Shown: positions 12,172 to 24,284 of the stretch, piece by piece
Numbering within the stretch: position 1 is the stretch's first letter
Layout: each line of letters starts with the position of its first letter
Source of the DNA: Diprion similis
Taxonomy: Eukaryota; Arthropoda; Insecta; Hymenoptera; Diprionidae
Assembly: GCF_021155765.1 (NCBI RefSeq)
Contig: NC_060114.1
Coordinates: 17,307,501-17,371,500 of the forward strand
Direction of reading: 5' to 3'
Length of the DNA stretch: 64,000 nucleotides
Notes under the pieces: model-generated
Seen by the model: only the letters and a program-made list of their open reading frames with translations
Database searches by the model: none
Told to the model about the DNA's origin: nothing
Translations under genes and position numbers: made by a program

Positions 12172-15100
12172 TTTGAAGTGAAGATTCGCAGACGATGGAT
12201 TAGCAGCGTTCCTTCCGGTGTTAATTAACGACCTGGAGACGAGCATCGTGGTAATTTTATTTACTTTTTAACTTCTTTATGTATTACACAAGGAAGACGT
12301 TGTTTTTGCGAAAACTTTAAAAGTCGACAATGTTCATCGTTGTGAGGATTATATAATCTACTGTCAACGATGTGTGAAAAAATACACAATTATAAGATTT
12401 AAAGAAAATCGTCTCACTTCAATAATTTAAACCTTCATATTTACAGTTCGAAACAACAATCGAAAAATTCAAGCAGCTGCTTGTAGAACACCTGTAACGT
12501 CTAGGTTCAAGTTCACCTGCACTACCATGAGCTGCGGGCACGCGTGTATCGTTAGACGTCGTTAATATCTCGGCTGCCGCATTTACTCACTAGCAGATAT
12601 CTCCACATTTATTTAGCACAATAATCACCATAACAATGTTACGATTATAACGACGATATCGATGAGTCTCGGTAATGTGTTCAACGATCATTCGAGTCAG
12701 CCTCGTTGCATATTTGGCATTTAAATTTCAACGCGAAACCAAACAACGTGAGAATTTAAACTAGCTGAATATTCTTTTCTTCTCTCTCAACAATTAAAAT
12801 AATTTAAAATACGACCAGCGTAGTATTATTATTGTAATTAAATTTGATGTCATTTAGTTACTTGTTCACTCAATATAACAATTGTATTTCTTTACAAGCG
12901 GCTGTAAGAAGAAATTTGAAATACAGGTATTTAAATAATATACGAAAACAATATCGTGCACATAACCGAACATAATTTTATTTTCTTTAATTATTCCATC
13001 AACAATTATCGTTGTTGTTATTTTTGTTTCTTCTTAACAGAATACCAACAACTGCACTCGTGACGGACTTTTTATTACGGTTCAGACAGTTGCGGCCGGT
13101 TAGGTCTGCACACGAAACGGCGAGATTCGCGTTACTTAATGCCCGACGTCTTTCCGGGACGATTTTTCCGTCTTCTTGCAAGCCGTTTGCTGTCCCTGAG
13201 CGCGACCAAAGCCCGATTGACTCGAAGGAGCCCCGAGTAATACTGCGTCGAATGAGTCGAATGAAGCAGTTCCAAGTGAACGTGGGGAGTACAGTATAGG
13301 TACCAGGTAGAATCTTCTCTGTTCACGGGCACGAGACTATTTCAGACTTCTTTCACCGTTGTGTGTTTGTTGAATGTGCAGCAGCACCGGCATGGCACCG
13401 GGTCCCCCGGTGGGGGGTTCAGGCGAGGAGTTCCTTCTACCTGCGCCAGCTCACTCGACGATGGTAGGGGAATTCCCCCTGTTGTGTACGAGCCAATCGG
13501 TCCTACAGTACAGAGGAATTTTGCACGCTCCGGCCGGATGTGTCGCTGGAATTTTTGACGCCATCTCTCTCGTAACCATCCGCAAATTTTTGCAATTCTC
13601 GGCAGTGAAACATTTTTTATTCAATATATTCTCAGAAACTTTTTACCATAAACCGCGCCATTCCTGCGATATGAGTTGCGCGGTAATTTAACGGTAAAGA
13701 GAAGGATAAAAACATAAGGGAATGAAATGCGTTGTACACTTTTTTTCGTTACCTTCCATTACATTTGATTTGGAAAAAACGTCTCTCAAATTGGGTTATA
13801 AATAACATTTTTTCGAGGCTCAGGAATAACGTGCCAGTCTTCTTACAGAAACTTCAAAACATCCTGCAACAATTCATGCCTCAAACCTGTGTAGACACCG
13901 AATATAAGTACTCCGTATCGCCGAATCGTTTTATCGATATCTGGGAGAGCCGCAGCTGGGGTCATGGACTGGCAGCGGATTCGGCTTGTGGTAGAATTAT
14001 TTCGATGTAGAATTTAGTTAAAGGTATAGATACACTACGTCGAAAGTATACGTACATCGTATATCGTGTTAAAGTAATTAACTTGTACAAAAATAAGATA
14101 AACGAACGTTACGGTTACCGAAATGTTCAGATCGTGCAATTTCACGATAAGCATTATATAAAATTCGCGTTCTGTCGCAGCAAGCATCACGCAACCCACG
14201 ATTATTTGATACACCCGATGAGAGCTGATCATTATTTTTGATTTCACCCGCACGAAATCTCTCATAATTGTACACTCACCGTCGCAGAATTTCGAGTTAG
14301 TCCATCGATTAAAGGAATTATTTTCAACGCAGGGACTTCTTGGATAAATATTCGAATCCGGTATCGAGTTTCATCGAAACTGTTCGACTAGTTTAGACCG
14401 GCTGAGGATCAAGAACTTTGAGTTTTTTTCTTAAAGGAGATTTTAATGGCGTTACAGATTGCAATGCTTGTTTTAACAGTCTGTCAGATTTTTCGAATTT
14501 TGCATGTTTTCACTAACACTCATACATAATCCTTTAAGCCAGCTGAAATTCAGTGCCACAAAGATAATATACGTTTATTATAATGAATATTGTTCGGACA
14601 TTCTGCAAGCAAGGTATATATTTCTATATCCAGCAGAACTGCGGGACTTAAGGATCGGTCAGAGCCTCAAGACAGCTTGTAGCGTATTCGTCTTTTTAGC
14701 CCTTGAGGAGCTAAGTGTGGGCAGCTAAGTATAGAAGAGCAACTTTTTCTCAACTGGAATCACGAGCCGTTCGTGTATTCATTATAGAATACCAAGCATT
14801 CCTTACGCATTCTTTGGGCCGCCCTTTGCCCACGCTACAGGATCTTAACTCTCCCTCGGAATTCCGGTCTGAAAGGCTTCAAACAGGGTTTCATCCTTTT
14901 ACACTTGGGGAGAAAAAGTATCGAGCCGGCTCGCGCGGCCATGTGTCACTTAGTTCTGAAAATGAAAATTTTTCAAATCCCGTTGCACCTATACCGAATA
15001 TGTTTAAACAATGCTCTATTACAAGTAAACGATCACGGCCCATTCCGGGAGATCAATTAGCCGTAAAAACGGTATTTAAATACCTTGTGATAACTGTATG

Positions 15101-17669
15101 ACTGTATACTGAAATCTGCCGTGACGTTGAAAGAGAAATTATTAATCAGCCAGAAGTTTATATTCAATCATTGTACGTGAGTCACACTGCATGACAGATT
15201 GAAAAGACGTTATTATACGGCAATGAAAAACTATTTTGTGAAGAAGTTTCACAAAATATCGGTCGAACCGTGTACACAGAGATGACTGGTCACGAAATCC
15301 GATTATTTATTTGTCACAGGCTGCACGTTCTATTCGTAATTAGGTACGATGATGAATTCATGAAAGCGGAATAGTGAAACTTGCTTTGTGAAAACTCTTA
15401 CGGCCTTGACAATGTCTACGGTGCAGAGGATATTGAGATCATTACACCTTATAATAATTTACGGCGATGGTGTAGCCAACTGTGCAGGCTGTCATACGTA
15501 GATACAAATATTATGCGACTGCGACTTTCGCTGAACTGTTTTCAATCTATTATACTTATATCTAACAATACAATATCCCTGCCTTAATAAGCTTTATCCA
15601 AATTTGCAATTTCTCAAGTATCTAGGCTGTACGGATCCTATACAGCGAAGGCAAGATTGAAAACTCAATCTCGATTCATGGATCCTTTTGTTGTATACCT
15701 GCAATCAGGCTTGGTAATTGTTCTTTCAACCTTGTCCTAACGGTGATTTCACGAACATGTATACACAGTCAGCACCTGTTTGATGTATCTGCATGGTCAC
15801 GTAAAAGAGTGATGATGATTTGTTCCGGATAGTAGGGTTTTGAAATTCGAAACCAATATCTGTTCGCTTGAAGCGTGATTCAATAAATTCTTCTGCCGAA
15901 GAAGACTCACGCTACGTTCGATCTTCCATCGAAATTCAAATATCTTTCCCCACTTCTGCACACTTCTGGGAATGTTCCCTTATTCGCTCGATTCAAATGA
16001 CATCAGGCTGCAATAACAAATCTAATGAGAATTATTACCGAATCAATGGTACCGAATGCAAAAATACTGCCAACTATCAGTCACCAATTGTTCAATTAAG
16101 ATGGGTGAATTGATTTTGTGATTACTGCATGAATCTACACTGGCACAAATGAGTTTCCAGCAATTCAACGTCACTATCGGTCGGTTTTCCGATTTCTTCG
16201 ACGTCGGCGACGGTGGCGAGGTCATTCGACCATTCAAATAATCATCCCCGGATAATTTTTATCAATTAACTCCTTCCAGCACAAAAGCTCGAGAGGTTTT
16301 TCCTTCTAACCGTCGAGATTCTAGTGTGCAGTAAATATTTTTCTTGAAATCGTCTAATTACAACCAGTCCGCAATTATTCTCTTGTATCATTAGTCGATA
16401 AAAGGTATATACAATTTTCTAGGTAGACATAATTGGTGTGTAAGAAGTAACAACTGGTTACAATATGCGGTGGGTATAATACAGGAGTTATGAACAGCTT
16501 AAAGAATATCGTTTGTGTCAGGTACAGAGGACACGATCAGCCCCGTAAATACGTGTATACACTTTAAAACTGGGTGACTCAACACAAGTGATTATTGTAG
16601 GTCATATCGTAAACATTTTAACATTCAAAGAAGACGTGTCGTCGTAGGCGGGTACAATCATTGGCATATATAATTTATGTTAAGAATGACGTCGGTAAAT
16701 AGGCGACTCCTGCGTGCAAGTAAGTCGGTAGCAATGAAATGTCGTTGAACTTTTTTACTGCACACAAACAATCGATGATTAAACTCTCAAGGATGCATTG
16801 GGCAATATCGTTTACAATACCTCGACCACTAACTATGCTTTAACAAATTCTAAATGTATATAACAAGAAATACACGCCCACGCAGGGCCATCCCAAAGGC
16901 CGAACGCGCTATCCGCATACCGATCTTGTGAGTTTCGTAGCGACGTCGTAAGCATCCCTATGAATAACCATGTCATTCGAAAACAATAAAAAATAAACCC
17001 CACAACCAGACGATTCGTACTGACCAGTGACCACCACCGAAATGATCAACTGAGTTGTCGAATGGCAGTTTGAACATCTTATTGTGCTGCCATCTTCCAC
17101 CTTGATTTCAGACTATAATTCATGGCATTTCTATGTAGCGATGCTTTCTGGCGACAGGTGAAACGGGGCTTGTTATTGGTTGGCACCGTATTGTTCTGGT
17201 TATCTGATGCCAATGATACGACTCCGATATTCAGATCGCGTGGCTGTAGATCGCCACAAATAAATTTCGCCTCAAGCTCACATTCATGCTCACATCACTC
17301 AAAATGCTCGAGGCAACTCTAACCTAAAAGCAATGGAGGATCCTAACCTAGCTTAACTAGAACTAAAACAAAACTTGCTTCGGTCAAGATATGTGAATTC
17401 GAATAGAGATCGCTTAGGTAGAAGTGACTGTTAACAGAGAACCAAACGGACCTGACTATCCATGATTCGATGTGTTTATTCGAAAGATTAACACAATTAG
17501 CTTATTCATGTGAGGTTAGTCAGTCAGCTGTTCGACTCAGCAGTGTCAAGCAACGAGCGACGATGACACCTGTGACTTGTCTTGATTTAGATGTAAAATG
17601 AAATCAGAATTTTTAATAATTAAAAAAATCACATCAGATTCAGGGTGTCCCAAGACCTGGTAGTACGAC
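12172..17669. other. Intergenic region between the five-Ig gene and Saf6
   Basis: This is the shared upstream region of two divergently oriented genes. GC-rich islands at 13040-13300 and 13380-13570 stand out from AT-rich surroundings; the second carries the kappaB palindrome. CTGCCATCTT at 17088 is YY1-like. A possible 5'UTR acceptor for Saf6 (GATTCAG) lies at 17643, just before the start codon. No recognised protein-coding exon. Confidence 0.5.
13467..13478. promoter_or_regulatory. Perfect kappaB-type palindrome
   Basis: GGGGAATTCCCC is a perfect palindromic match to Rel/NF-kappaB sites of the Dorsal/Dif/Relish type. It lies about 1.3 kb upstream of the signal-peptide exon of the five-Ig gene, within a GC-rich island at 13380-13570. 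The regulatory role is an inference. Confidence 0.35.
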
Positions 17670-20013
17670 ATGAAGGAGGTACTAGCAACACGGACTACTC
17701 CAGAGTATAATAATTATTTTGCCAACAACAATGGTGACTCCAGTGGAGATAATCCTGTACCGGATAACAGCACAAGAAAATATGCAGTCCTTAGCACCAA
17801 ATGGATGGGCGCGATGGGTGAGGAGCTCGGTATGCATCCTCTACCAGATCCTCTGCTGCGCAGACTTGCCGAGGATGCCTCTTATCGCTTGAGAGAAGTT
17901 CTGCACGTTAGTGTTATTGCATCGTTTTGCCATTGGTTTTTATTATAATTACCAGTTCTCATTTTTCCTTGAAATTAATAAGCTGTTTAACTGGTCTTTT
18001 CTTTAATTCTTCGGAGCAAGCAATGAAGATTATACCTTATTAATGATGATAAGAAGACCCTAAATACTTGTAGCAATTTATATAATTCAATCATTTTAAT
18101 AAATCATATTTATCTGGCATAGAAATGCGTGACGAGACTGAAACACAGCAGGCGCAAACGTCTCACCGCAGTTGATGTAAATGCCGTCTTGACTACACTC
18201 TACAACGCCGATCCTGTGATGGGAGCACCGGAACAGCTTCCCGAGTATCACTCGGAGGCACGGGTCTTTGTGCCTCACGAACGCTTTGTTAATCTAGTTG
18301 AACATGCAAATAATTCACTGCATTTGTCACAGACCAATTTACCCTTGTTGAAAGGTATTTGCTTAATTAATTTCTTTTTTCTTGTGATCGACTTGAGTAT
18401 TATTGGATTAGCATTTACTTAATCTTCTCTTTCTTTCATTTCGTCATAGTAGAAACGGAAATTAATGACTCACGGATAGCAGAGGCTCGCCAAAATTATA
18501 CAAAACGGGCTTTAAAAACACTTTTCAATGGTTCTCAGAAAACCTTTCAGGTAAAAAAATCGAGAATAAGTGAGCTTTTTGTTATGTTTTGAAACTGAAA
18601 CAATACTCTGTTGCAGGTTCTTCTGAATGACTGTTCGACCAATGCACATCTCGGAGGAGCAGGAGTCGTTGACAGACTGATAGCCATTGCTCGTTCCTCC
18701 ATAATATCAAGTAGTGCTCAATACACAAGAGTGTCTACTAGAACGTGCCAGCTGATAATATCCATTGCGAGCAATAGTGAAACCGTTTATCCACACGATT
18801 TACAAACTGTAAGACATACGTCGATGCGTCGAATTGATTAGACGATTTGAAACGAATTTGCAATACATTTACTGAATCATCAACTTTACTGCCGAACGTT
18901 TTACAGGTTGATAGTCTAACAGAGCTGTTGCTGGAATTGTTATTTGGAAAAAGCATGCTGAACCAAAACCTGGGATTACTTTTCAAGGAATGCGTTTTGA
19001 AGCTAATGTTACGATGGCCGACAACGGCTCATAGGTACAAACATCGAGCAACTGTATTTTACTCTCAGATCACTGAGTCCCCTGAGCTATATCCTAAGTG
19101 ATACACAAGGCACTTCGATTGTTTTCGGTCGTTCAGTTTTCTTGTTCAAATCACTTCGACATAATCGTTTCATTCTTATTAGGTTCTTGCCGATGCTGGA
19201 AACGATTTTACTACAAGAGGATACTGAGAAATTGAAACTTGATGTAAAAAAAGAAATGGCCATGGAGATAATGGCGGGTGTACAGCCACTTTACTTCTTC
19301 CAACCCGATAATAATGTTCCCAGATTTTACCACAACGTTCTACAATATGCCTTGCCTGGAACTGTTCTGTGGCATAGGCTGGCTGTAAGTATAAACGTTC
19401 ACACTTCTAATCCTCAAATTAATCATTGCATTTTGGTTAAGCAATTACATTGGAACTAACACTTGCAGCTAACAATTTGTGCCCTCTCAAAATCGGGACG
19501 ACATCTGTTAGATTTGTCGATGATTGTTGAACACTTTGGTGATTCTATACTTCCATACCTCATTCTTGCTCCAACTTACTCAAAAGCAATTAAGAGAACT
19601 AACGCAACACTGCCAATAATTGTGAGAAGCAAGATCAAATATGCTGGCATTAAGCCATCGACTGGTTTAAAAATATCCGGGGATAAGCAAACTATGTTTA
19701 CCGACTGTACCCTTCGAGGGTCTCGGCGAGAAATAAGGTAATTGTACATTCAATTCAAATTGAATCTGTGGATTTGCTATGTATTCCTCATTTTGGTACA
19801 TTATCGATACTCATTTCAAGGTTCGCTTTTGCTGGGGGCCGCCCAGTTCCGCCTAATAGTCTGAGGAGAGCAAGTCTGCGAGCTAATTACCAGATTTTGA
19901 GGAGTGACTCACGGGCTACATATGCTCTTGTCGCATCAAGGAGGCTGCTCGTTGTTAAAAGTAAAAAAAGTTCTCTGCCACGAACTTACGACTTGGCAAA
20001 CACCATAATTTAA
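17670..20013 (+). CDS. Saf6: TAF6-like SAGA subunit (Saf6/TAF6L)
   Basis: Eight exons join in frame to 518 codons: 17670-17906, 18123-18354, 18450-18550, 18617-18808, 18907-19034, 19183-19384, 19469-19737 and 19821-20013. The ATG is fixed by an in-frame TAG nine bases upstream. Residues about 50-115 form a TAF6-type histone fold, with the motif RRLAEDASYRLREVL followed by RRKRLTAVDVNAVL. The rest matches the HEAT-repeat C-terminal half of TAF6/TAF6L, including LKLMLRWPTTAHRFLPMLE and the YNA-type linker after the fold. TAF6L replaces TAF6 in the histone-acetyltransferase co-activator SAGA, pairing with a TAF9-type histone fold in the nucleus. It is called TAF6L rather than TAF6 because of the divergent fold and its length of 517 aa. 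A polyadenylation hexamer lies 79 bp after the stop. The gene converges with the myosin gene at 20121. Confidence 0.88.
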
Positions 20014-20039
20014 ATCATTCAATACTCGAGTTTACTGTA

Positions 20040-20045
20040 TTTATT
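20040..20045 (-). terminator. Candidate polyadenylation signal of the myosin gene
   Basis: On the minus strand AATAAA occurs 76 bp past the myosin stop at 20121. If used, the transcript would end near 20010-20030 and overlap the 3'UTR of Saf6. Confidence 0.5.
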
Positions 20046-20091
20046 CGTTAAAAGTAAGCATTGTTGTAATATTACACTTGGAATAAACTTT

Positions 20092-20097
20092 GATAAA
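20092..20097 (+). terminator. Polyadenylation signal of Saf6
   Basis: AATAAA lies 79 bp downstream of the Saf6 stop codon. Cleavage would be expected about 10-30 bp further on, at or just inside the start of the myosin coding end on the other strand. Confidence 0.6.
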
Positions 20098-20120
20098 TCA
20101 ATTACGTACCATTACATTTA

Positions 20121-23100
20121 TCAAAGACAGTCTTGAAGCCCACGCGGTAATTCAGAATGTGGTAAACGATGAGAGTCTGACAAGCAAGTCAGTCTTGTAT
20201 GAAACCTAACGGGAACCTGGGTGAACGTTCAAGTAGCTGGTCAGTGTTCGTTGCAGAATTAATATGTTACTTAAAAAAAAATTGTTACAAGTATCGAAAT
20301 GATCAGAAAATCTGCGGTTGTTTCAAAATCCACTAGTAAATATAGATCGACGAATTTCAATACTTACATCAGCTAAACGTCTTCTACTGAGTATTCTGTG
20401 TTGGTAAAAAAAAGTGGGGTCATCGTTGATATAATTTAAGAAATCACTCGTACTTTTACTTTGCATCGCTGTAAATTCATCACGTATTTCGGATGTTCGG
20501 CTAGCTGTGATTAGGTTTATTTTCTCCGTATTGATGTTTAGAACCTTCGAAAATAAGTCTGTATGTTCCAAGAATTTTGATGTTATAAAATAATTGAAGT
20601 CACTGCTTTTGACTCCTTCATACCTGTTCGGGATCATTAGTTCCTGAATCGATATGTGCACTCAACAGTTTCCGACCAGTGGATCGTTTTTTTGCCTCTA
20701 GAAAATGCTTAGTATTAAAAATAAGTACCTGCAGTACTGTAAACTTTATCAGATCAAATTCCACTCACTGTACTTGAACCAAAGGCATTGTATTTTCGAG
20801 GCACACTGAGATCGGAATTCATCTCTTACTAACTCCAGTTTATATAATACTGCTTCAGTGAGGAAAATCAGACGATTGCCAAAGTGCACCAACGATTGCA
20901 ATTCATCGCCATTCAAAACTAGTTTTAAAATCATTTTACAAATCCAGATCGGATCTTTGACTTCGGCTGAAATTCAATAAAGTTTAGACTCAATCCCTTA
21001 GATTGAACGTATTAATCGTTGACCACTGTGCAGTACACATAGAGCAAAATTAATATCTCCATCATCCTAGACTAACCCGTTACTTGCTTGGAATATCTTT
21101 TTATAAACTCTTTATATTCCAGCCGAATTGGAAGCGCACATCGAGCAAGTAGCAAAGCATCTAGTATACCGCTACACGCTAATTGTTGTTTGAAATCCTT
21201 CATCATTTCACCCTCGTCAATGCTGATAAAAAAAGTGTGGATGAATAATGAATGTAATGAAAAAAAGATCAACAATTATTTACTGGTTCGAAGGTTTGAT
21301 GCAGCGAATGTAATGTAAATCATATTCGTCGAGTTCTTTCATCAGTGCATCCATACTATGTTTGAATTTTCCCAAGGTTGTATTTTTCTTTTTTTTGTCA
21401 AACCCTGGCTCCTGTTGAAGATGGGATTGTCTATTCGTATTTTCTTTGTTTAGTAAGATCAGAATAAATTTATTCTGACAAAGGCTGAATGTCGATACCA
21501 GCTCGGCAGGGACCTACGACATTATCAATTCGCACTTATACCATGCAGGCCAGCTTTGAGTCGTTCGTCAAATACCTTGTCTGTATTTTTACGAAGTACG
21601 TCAACTGTGCTGTATTCTACAATACGTGAATAGTGGCGGATTGCAAAAGTTTCACCTTTTTCATGTATGAAATTTGTGCTGGCGTTACTAGTTGGAAGCA
21701 CAAGCTGATCAAAACTGGAATGCTTTTGTGTTCTGGCGATCAAACAAGCCTAAAATATCATTACTTGTATCAGCCTTGTTGACAGAAGTCATGAAATTTT
21801 CACCGCTATTTTTGTATGGTATATTACATCGTCCAACACTGGAAACAAGCAATTCTCAATTGCAGCGAGACGTTCCCGATGGTTTGTGGCTGTGGATAGA
21901 GGTGGAGATAAACTCAGTCCTTCACTCGCCAGCTCTGACCTACTGGCTTCTAAATATTTCTCGACAAAATGTAGCTGCATTCTTTCATTCGCATAATTAA
22001 TACTCAATTGTTCGATGCTATTCACAGAGAAGAATTCGAATCCAAAAATATCTAGTACACCTAGAACCATTGAAATGCTTTCACGTGACGTTAAACTGTA
22101 CTGACTCTTCAAATTGAAAAGTCTCACAGATCGAAGTTGCGTTACCTAGTAACTTTGGCTTCTGCTTCAGAGATGTTAATATCTCATTCAAACGATCTAT
22201 CAGCCAATAAAACAGTCGGTAATACAAATATCTGATTATACTGTGTAATCTGGTGTTACACCCCTCCACGCTAGTTATGGTGCAGTAATATGTTGATCGT
22301 CTTTGTAGCCTGCTCCGAGGTGTGATCATACTTGTAGTCAGTAGTTTGATCAGATCAGGAATCGGCAGTCCAAGCAAGTGGCAGGCGCCTTCAAGAGCAT
22401 TTGATGATTCTGGGGGAAATTTTCGTTCAAGTCAAGGAAGTGCCTTGGTACGTGATCTTGAAATTAACAACTCGATAAATAGAGACAGTGAAGAGATAGT
22501 GAAAATGTGATGATGAATGAGAACCTTTCTTCTGCACATCGACATCACAACCAACTGTGAGTCGTTCTTGGAATTGTATGTTTCGTAGATGGAGGAGGAG
22601 CGCGATAACTTTGAAAATATCATGCCTTTGGCTCTCTCCAATCCTGAGGTAATCCATTGCTTCGACAGTCTCCTGAAACCCTTTGACATAGTCCTCATTC
22701 AAAATAGTGTGACTGTCGTTGGTGATAATCTTGTAAAGTGTGGTTCTAGACAATTTCAAAGTACCCAAATGAGAATCGGCTAAACCAGCCAACATCTAGA
22801 ATTGAAAAAATATTTCCCAAACTTTATTTCAAAACTGTTAAAATTTTAGCTCCAATTCCTTACAAGTGAAAATTTTCACGAGTTTGGAACAACTCATTAG
22901 ATCGATTAATCCAACAGCAGACCTGACCAAAAATGTGAAAGTTATTACAGACTCCAGTGACTCTGCTTTGTTCAAGAAGAAAGGAGTTGATCACAGCCCC
23001 TTGTATGGTTCCGTTCACATACTGTAACTGGACGAGTTGTCCGTGCCTAGAGCTGTGTTTATTTCGTTCGGTGCTAGCAGTGCTGAATGAGGATACAACC

Positions 23101-23632
23101 GAGCAGGCTTTGCCAATTTGTGAGAGGGTTGATTCGGTCTGATCGCGGTTGCTTTGATCAGTTGCTGCCAGAAAATTCAAAATTTTGCATGCTGAAAAAG
23201 TTTTTCCTGATCCACTGTCTCCGCTAATTACGATCACTTGATGCACTTTGCCCAGACCACAAGCAAGTCTGTAACGAGCTTGTGCTGCCACCGCAAATAC
23301 ATGCGGTTCTAGCAGCTCTTGCTGTGAATTGTTCAAAGATTTTGTAAAATGATCCTGACGAGTGCGATCGTACAGATCTGAATTGGGCTGACGAGGATTC
23401 AACGCCAATAGTACCGGTCCTACCCAAGTGTAGACTTTCCCTTGAACGTAACGCAGCACAAGATATTTGACGACTGAAATGGTGAAGTTTTACACTGTTT
23501 CAGAAGTTGTAATCATGCCGTGGTCAGGGCTCTGTGATTTATTTACATACTCAGGTCTTCGTTGTCTGGTATGTCAGCCAAATTGTTCGAGCTTTGCTTT
23601 GTCAGGAATTCGAAATCCTGAACCTTGGTCAT
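20121..23632 (-). CDS. Myo19: Unconventional myosin-XIX-like motor protein
   Basis: Minus-strand exons: 23632-23551, 23473-22923, 22795-22525, 22409-22146, 22060-21576, 21513-21284, 21222-21077, 20966-20769, 20697-20624, 20544-20368 and 20216-20121, about 840-858 codons. The start MTKVQDF has an in-frame TAA upstream. Motor motifs in order: [14 protein letters not shown]-loop GDSGSGKT, switch I region NKHSSRHG, switch [33 protein letters not shown], then one IQ motif ([13 protein letters not shown]) made across an intron. The tail is short with no coiled coil. The family's GSGKT loop, single IQ region and length suit myosin XIX (human protein near 970 aa), an actin motor of the mitochondrial outer membrane. 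In the exon 22060-21576 the frame contains TGA (21789-21791) and TAG (21750-21752). Either a 54-nt intron (21803-21750) removes them or two compensating indels exist. Switch I departs from the NxNSSRFGK consensus. The last two exons are less certain. Confidence 0.78.
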
Positions 23633-24284
23633 GTCCACAAAGTACAGCGATTATTTCTTCGTTCTCAAGCATACGCTCACAGTTATTGGCAAAATCAGTT
23701 AAGATGCTTATGACTCAGCTAAAAATTGACAACGTGTCAAAGGTTTGATGTCAAATCGAGTCAGCCATGGAGTATTAATTTTTCATTAGCAATTGTTCGA
23801 TTCAACACTGCCATTCTCAATCCCATGCCGAGCAATCCTATCCAAATAATAGAATGGCGATAATTTTTATTAATTTTATTGTATTAACATGAAAAACACT
23901 TATTTTACATACAAAATTTCTCGTATATATGGGTTTGGATACGTTTCATATCACTTTCTTGAATATTGATGTGAGACTGATAAGAGATTTTTGATATAGG
24001 AGCAAATAAGAGAGTACAAAAAGTAAATGAATATGTAACAACGTTACCTTAGACTTTAAATGGAATGTAGGATTGATTAGAATGCTCTATGTTCTTCGTT
24101 TTACTCGACATCAATTCCAGACCACGGTGATAATAGTGTGAAAAAATTCTGCAGTAAAATACTTATCGAATTCCACGCGAGTAGTGTTGAAGCAATGCAC
24201 AGTTTCATATAAGAAAACAACATCAATCGCCGATCAAATACCCAGAAACTTATGTGACGGCAAGGAACTTATTACCAGATTTAT
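23633..24284. other. Spacer between the myosin start and the TBL2 stop
   Basis: 652 bp holding the myosin promoter/5'UTR and the TBL2 3'UTR. Minus-strand polyadenylation hexamers occur at 24285-24280 and near 23870. No ORF of note. Confidence 0.6.

Noticed and set aside
14715..15101. 128-codon plus-strand ORF
   Set aside because: No recognisable features, no splice context and no conserved motif; probably chance.
20323..20661. Single 112-codon ORF as the myosin C-terminus
   Set aside because: It crosses the IQ-exon in the wrong frame and contains a consensus donor (GAT|GTAAGT at 20367). The spliced model with exons 20544-20368 and 20216-20121 keeps phase.
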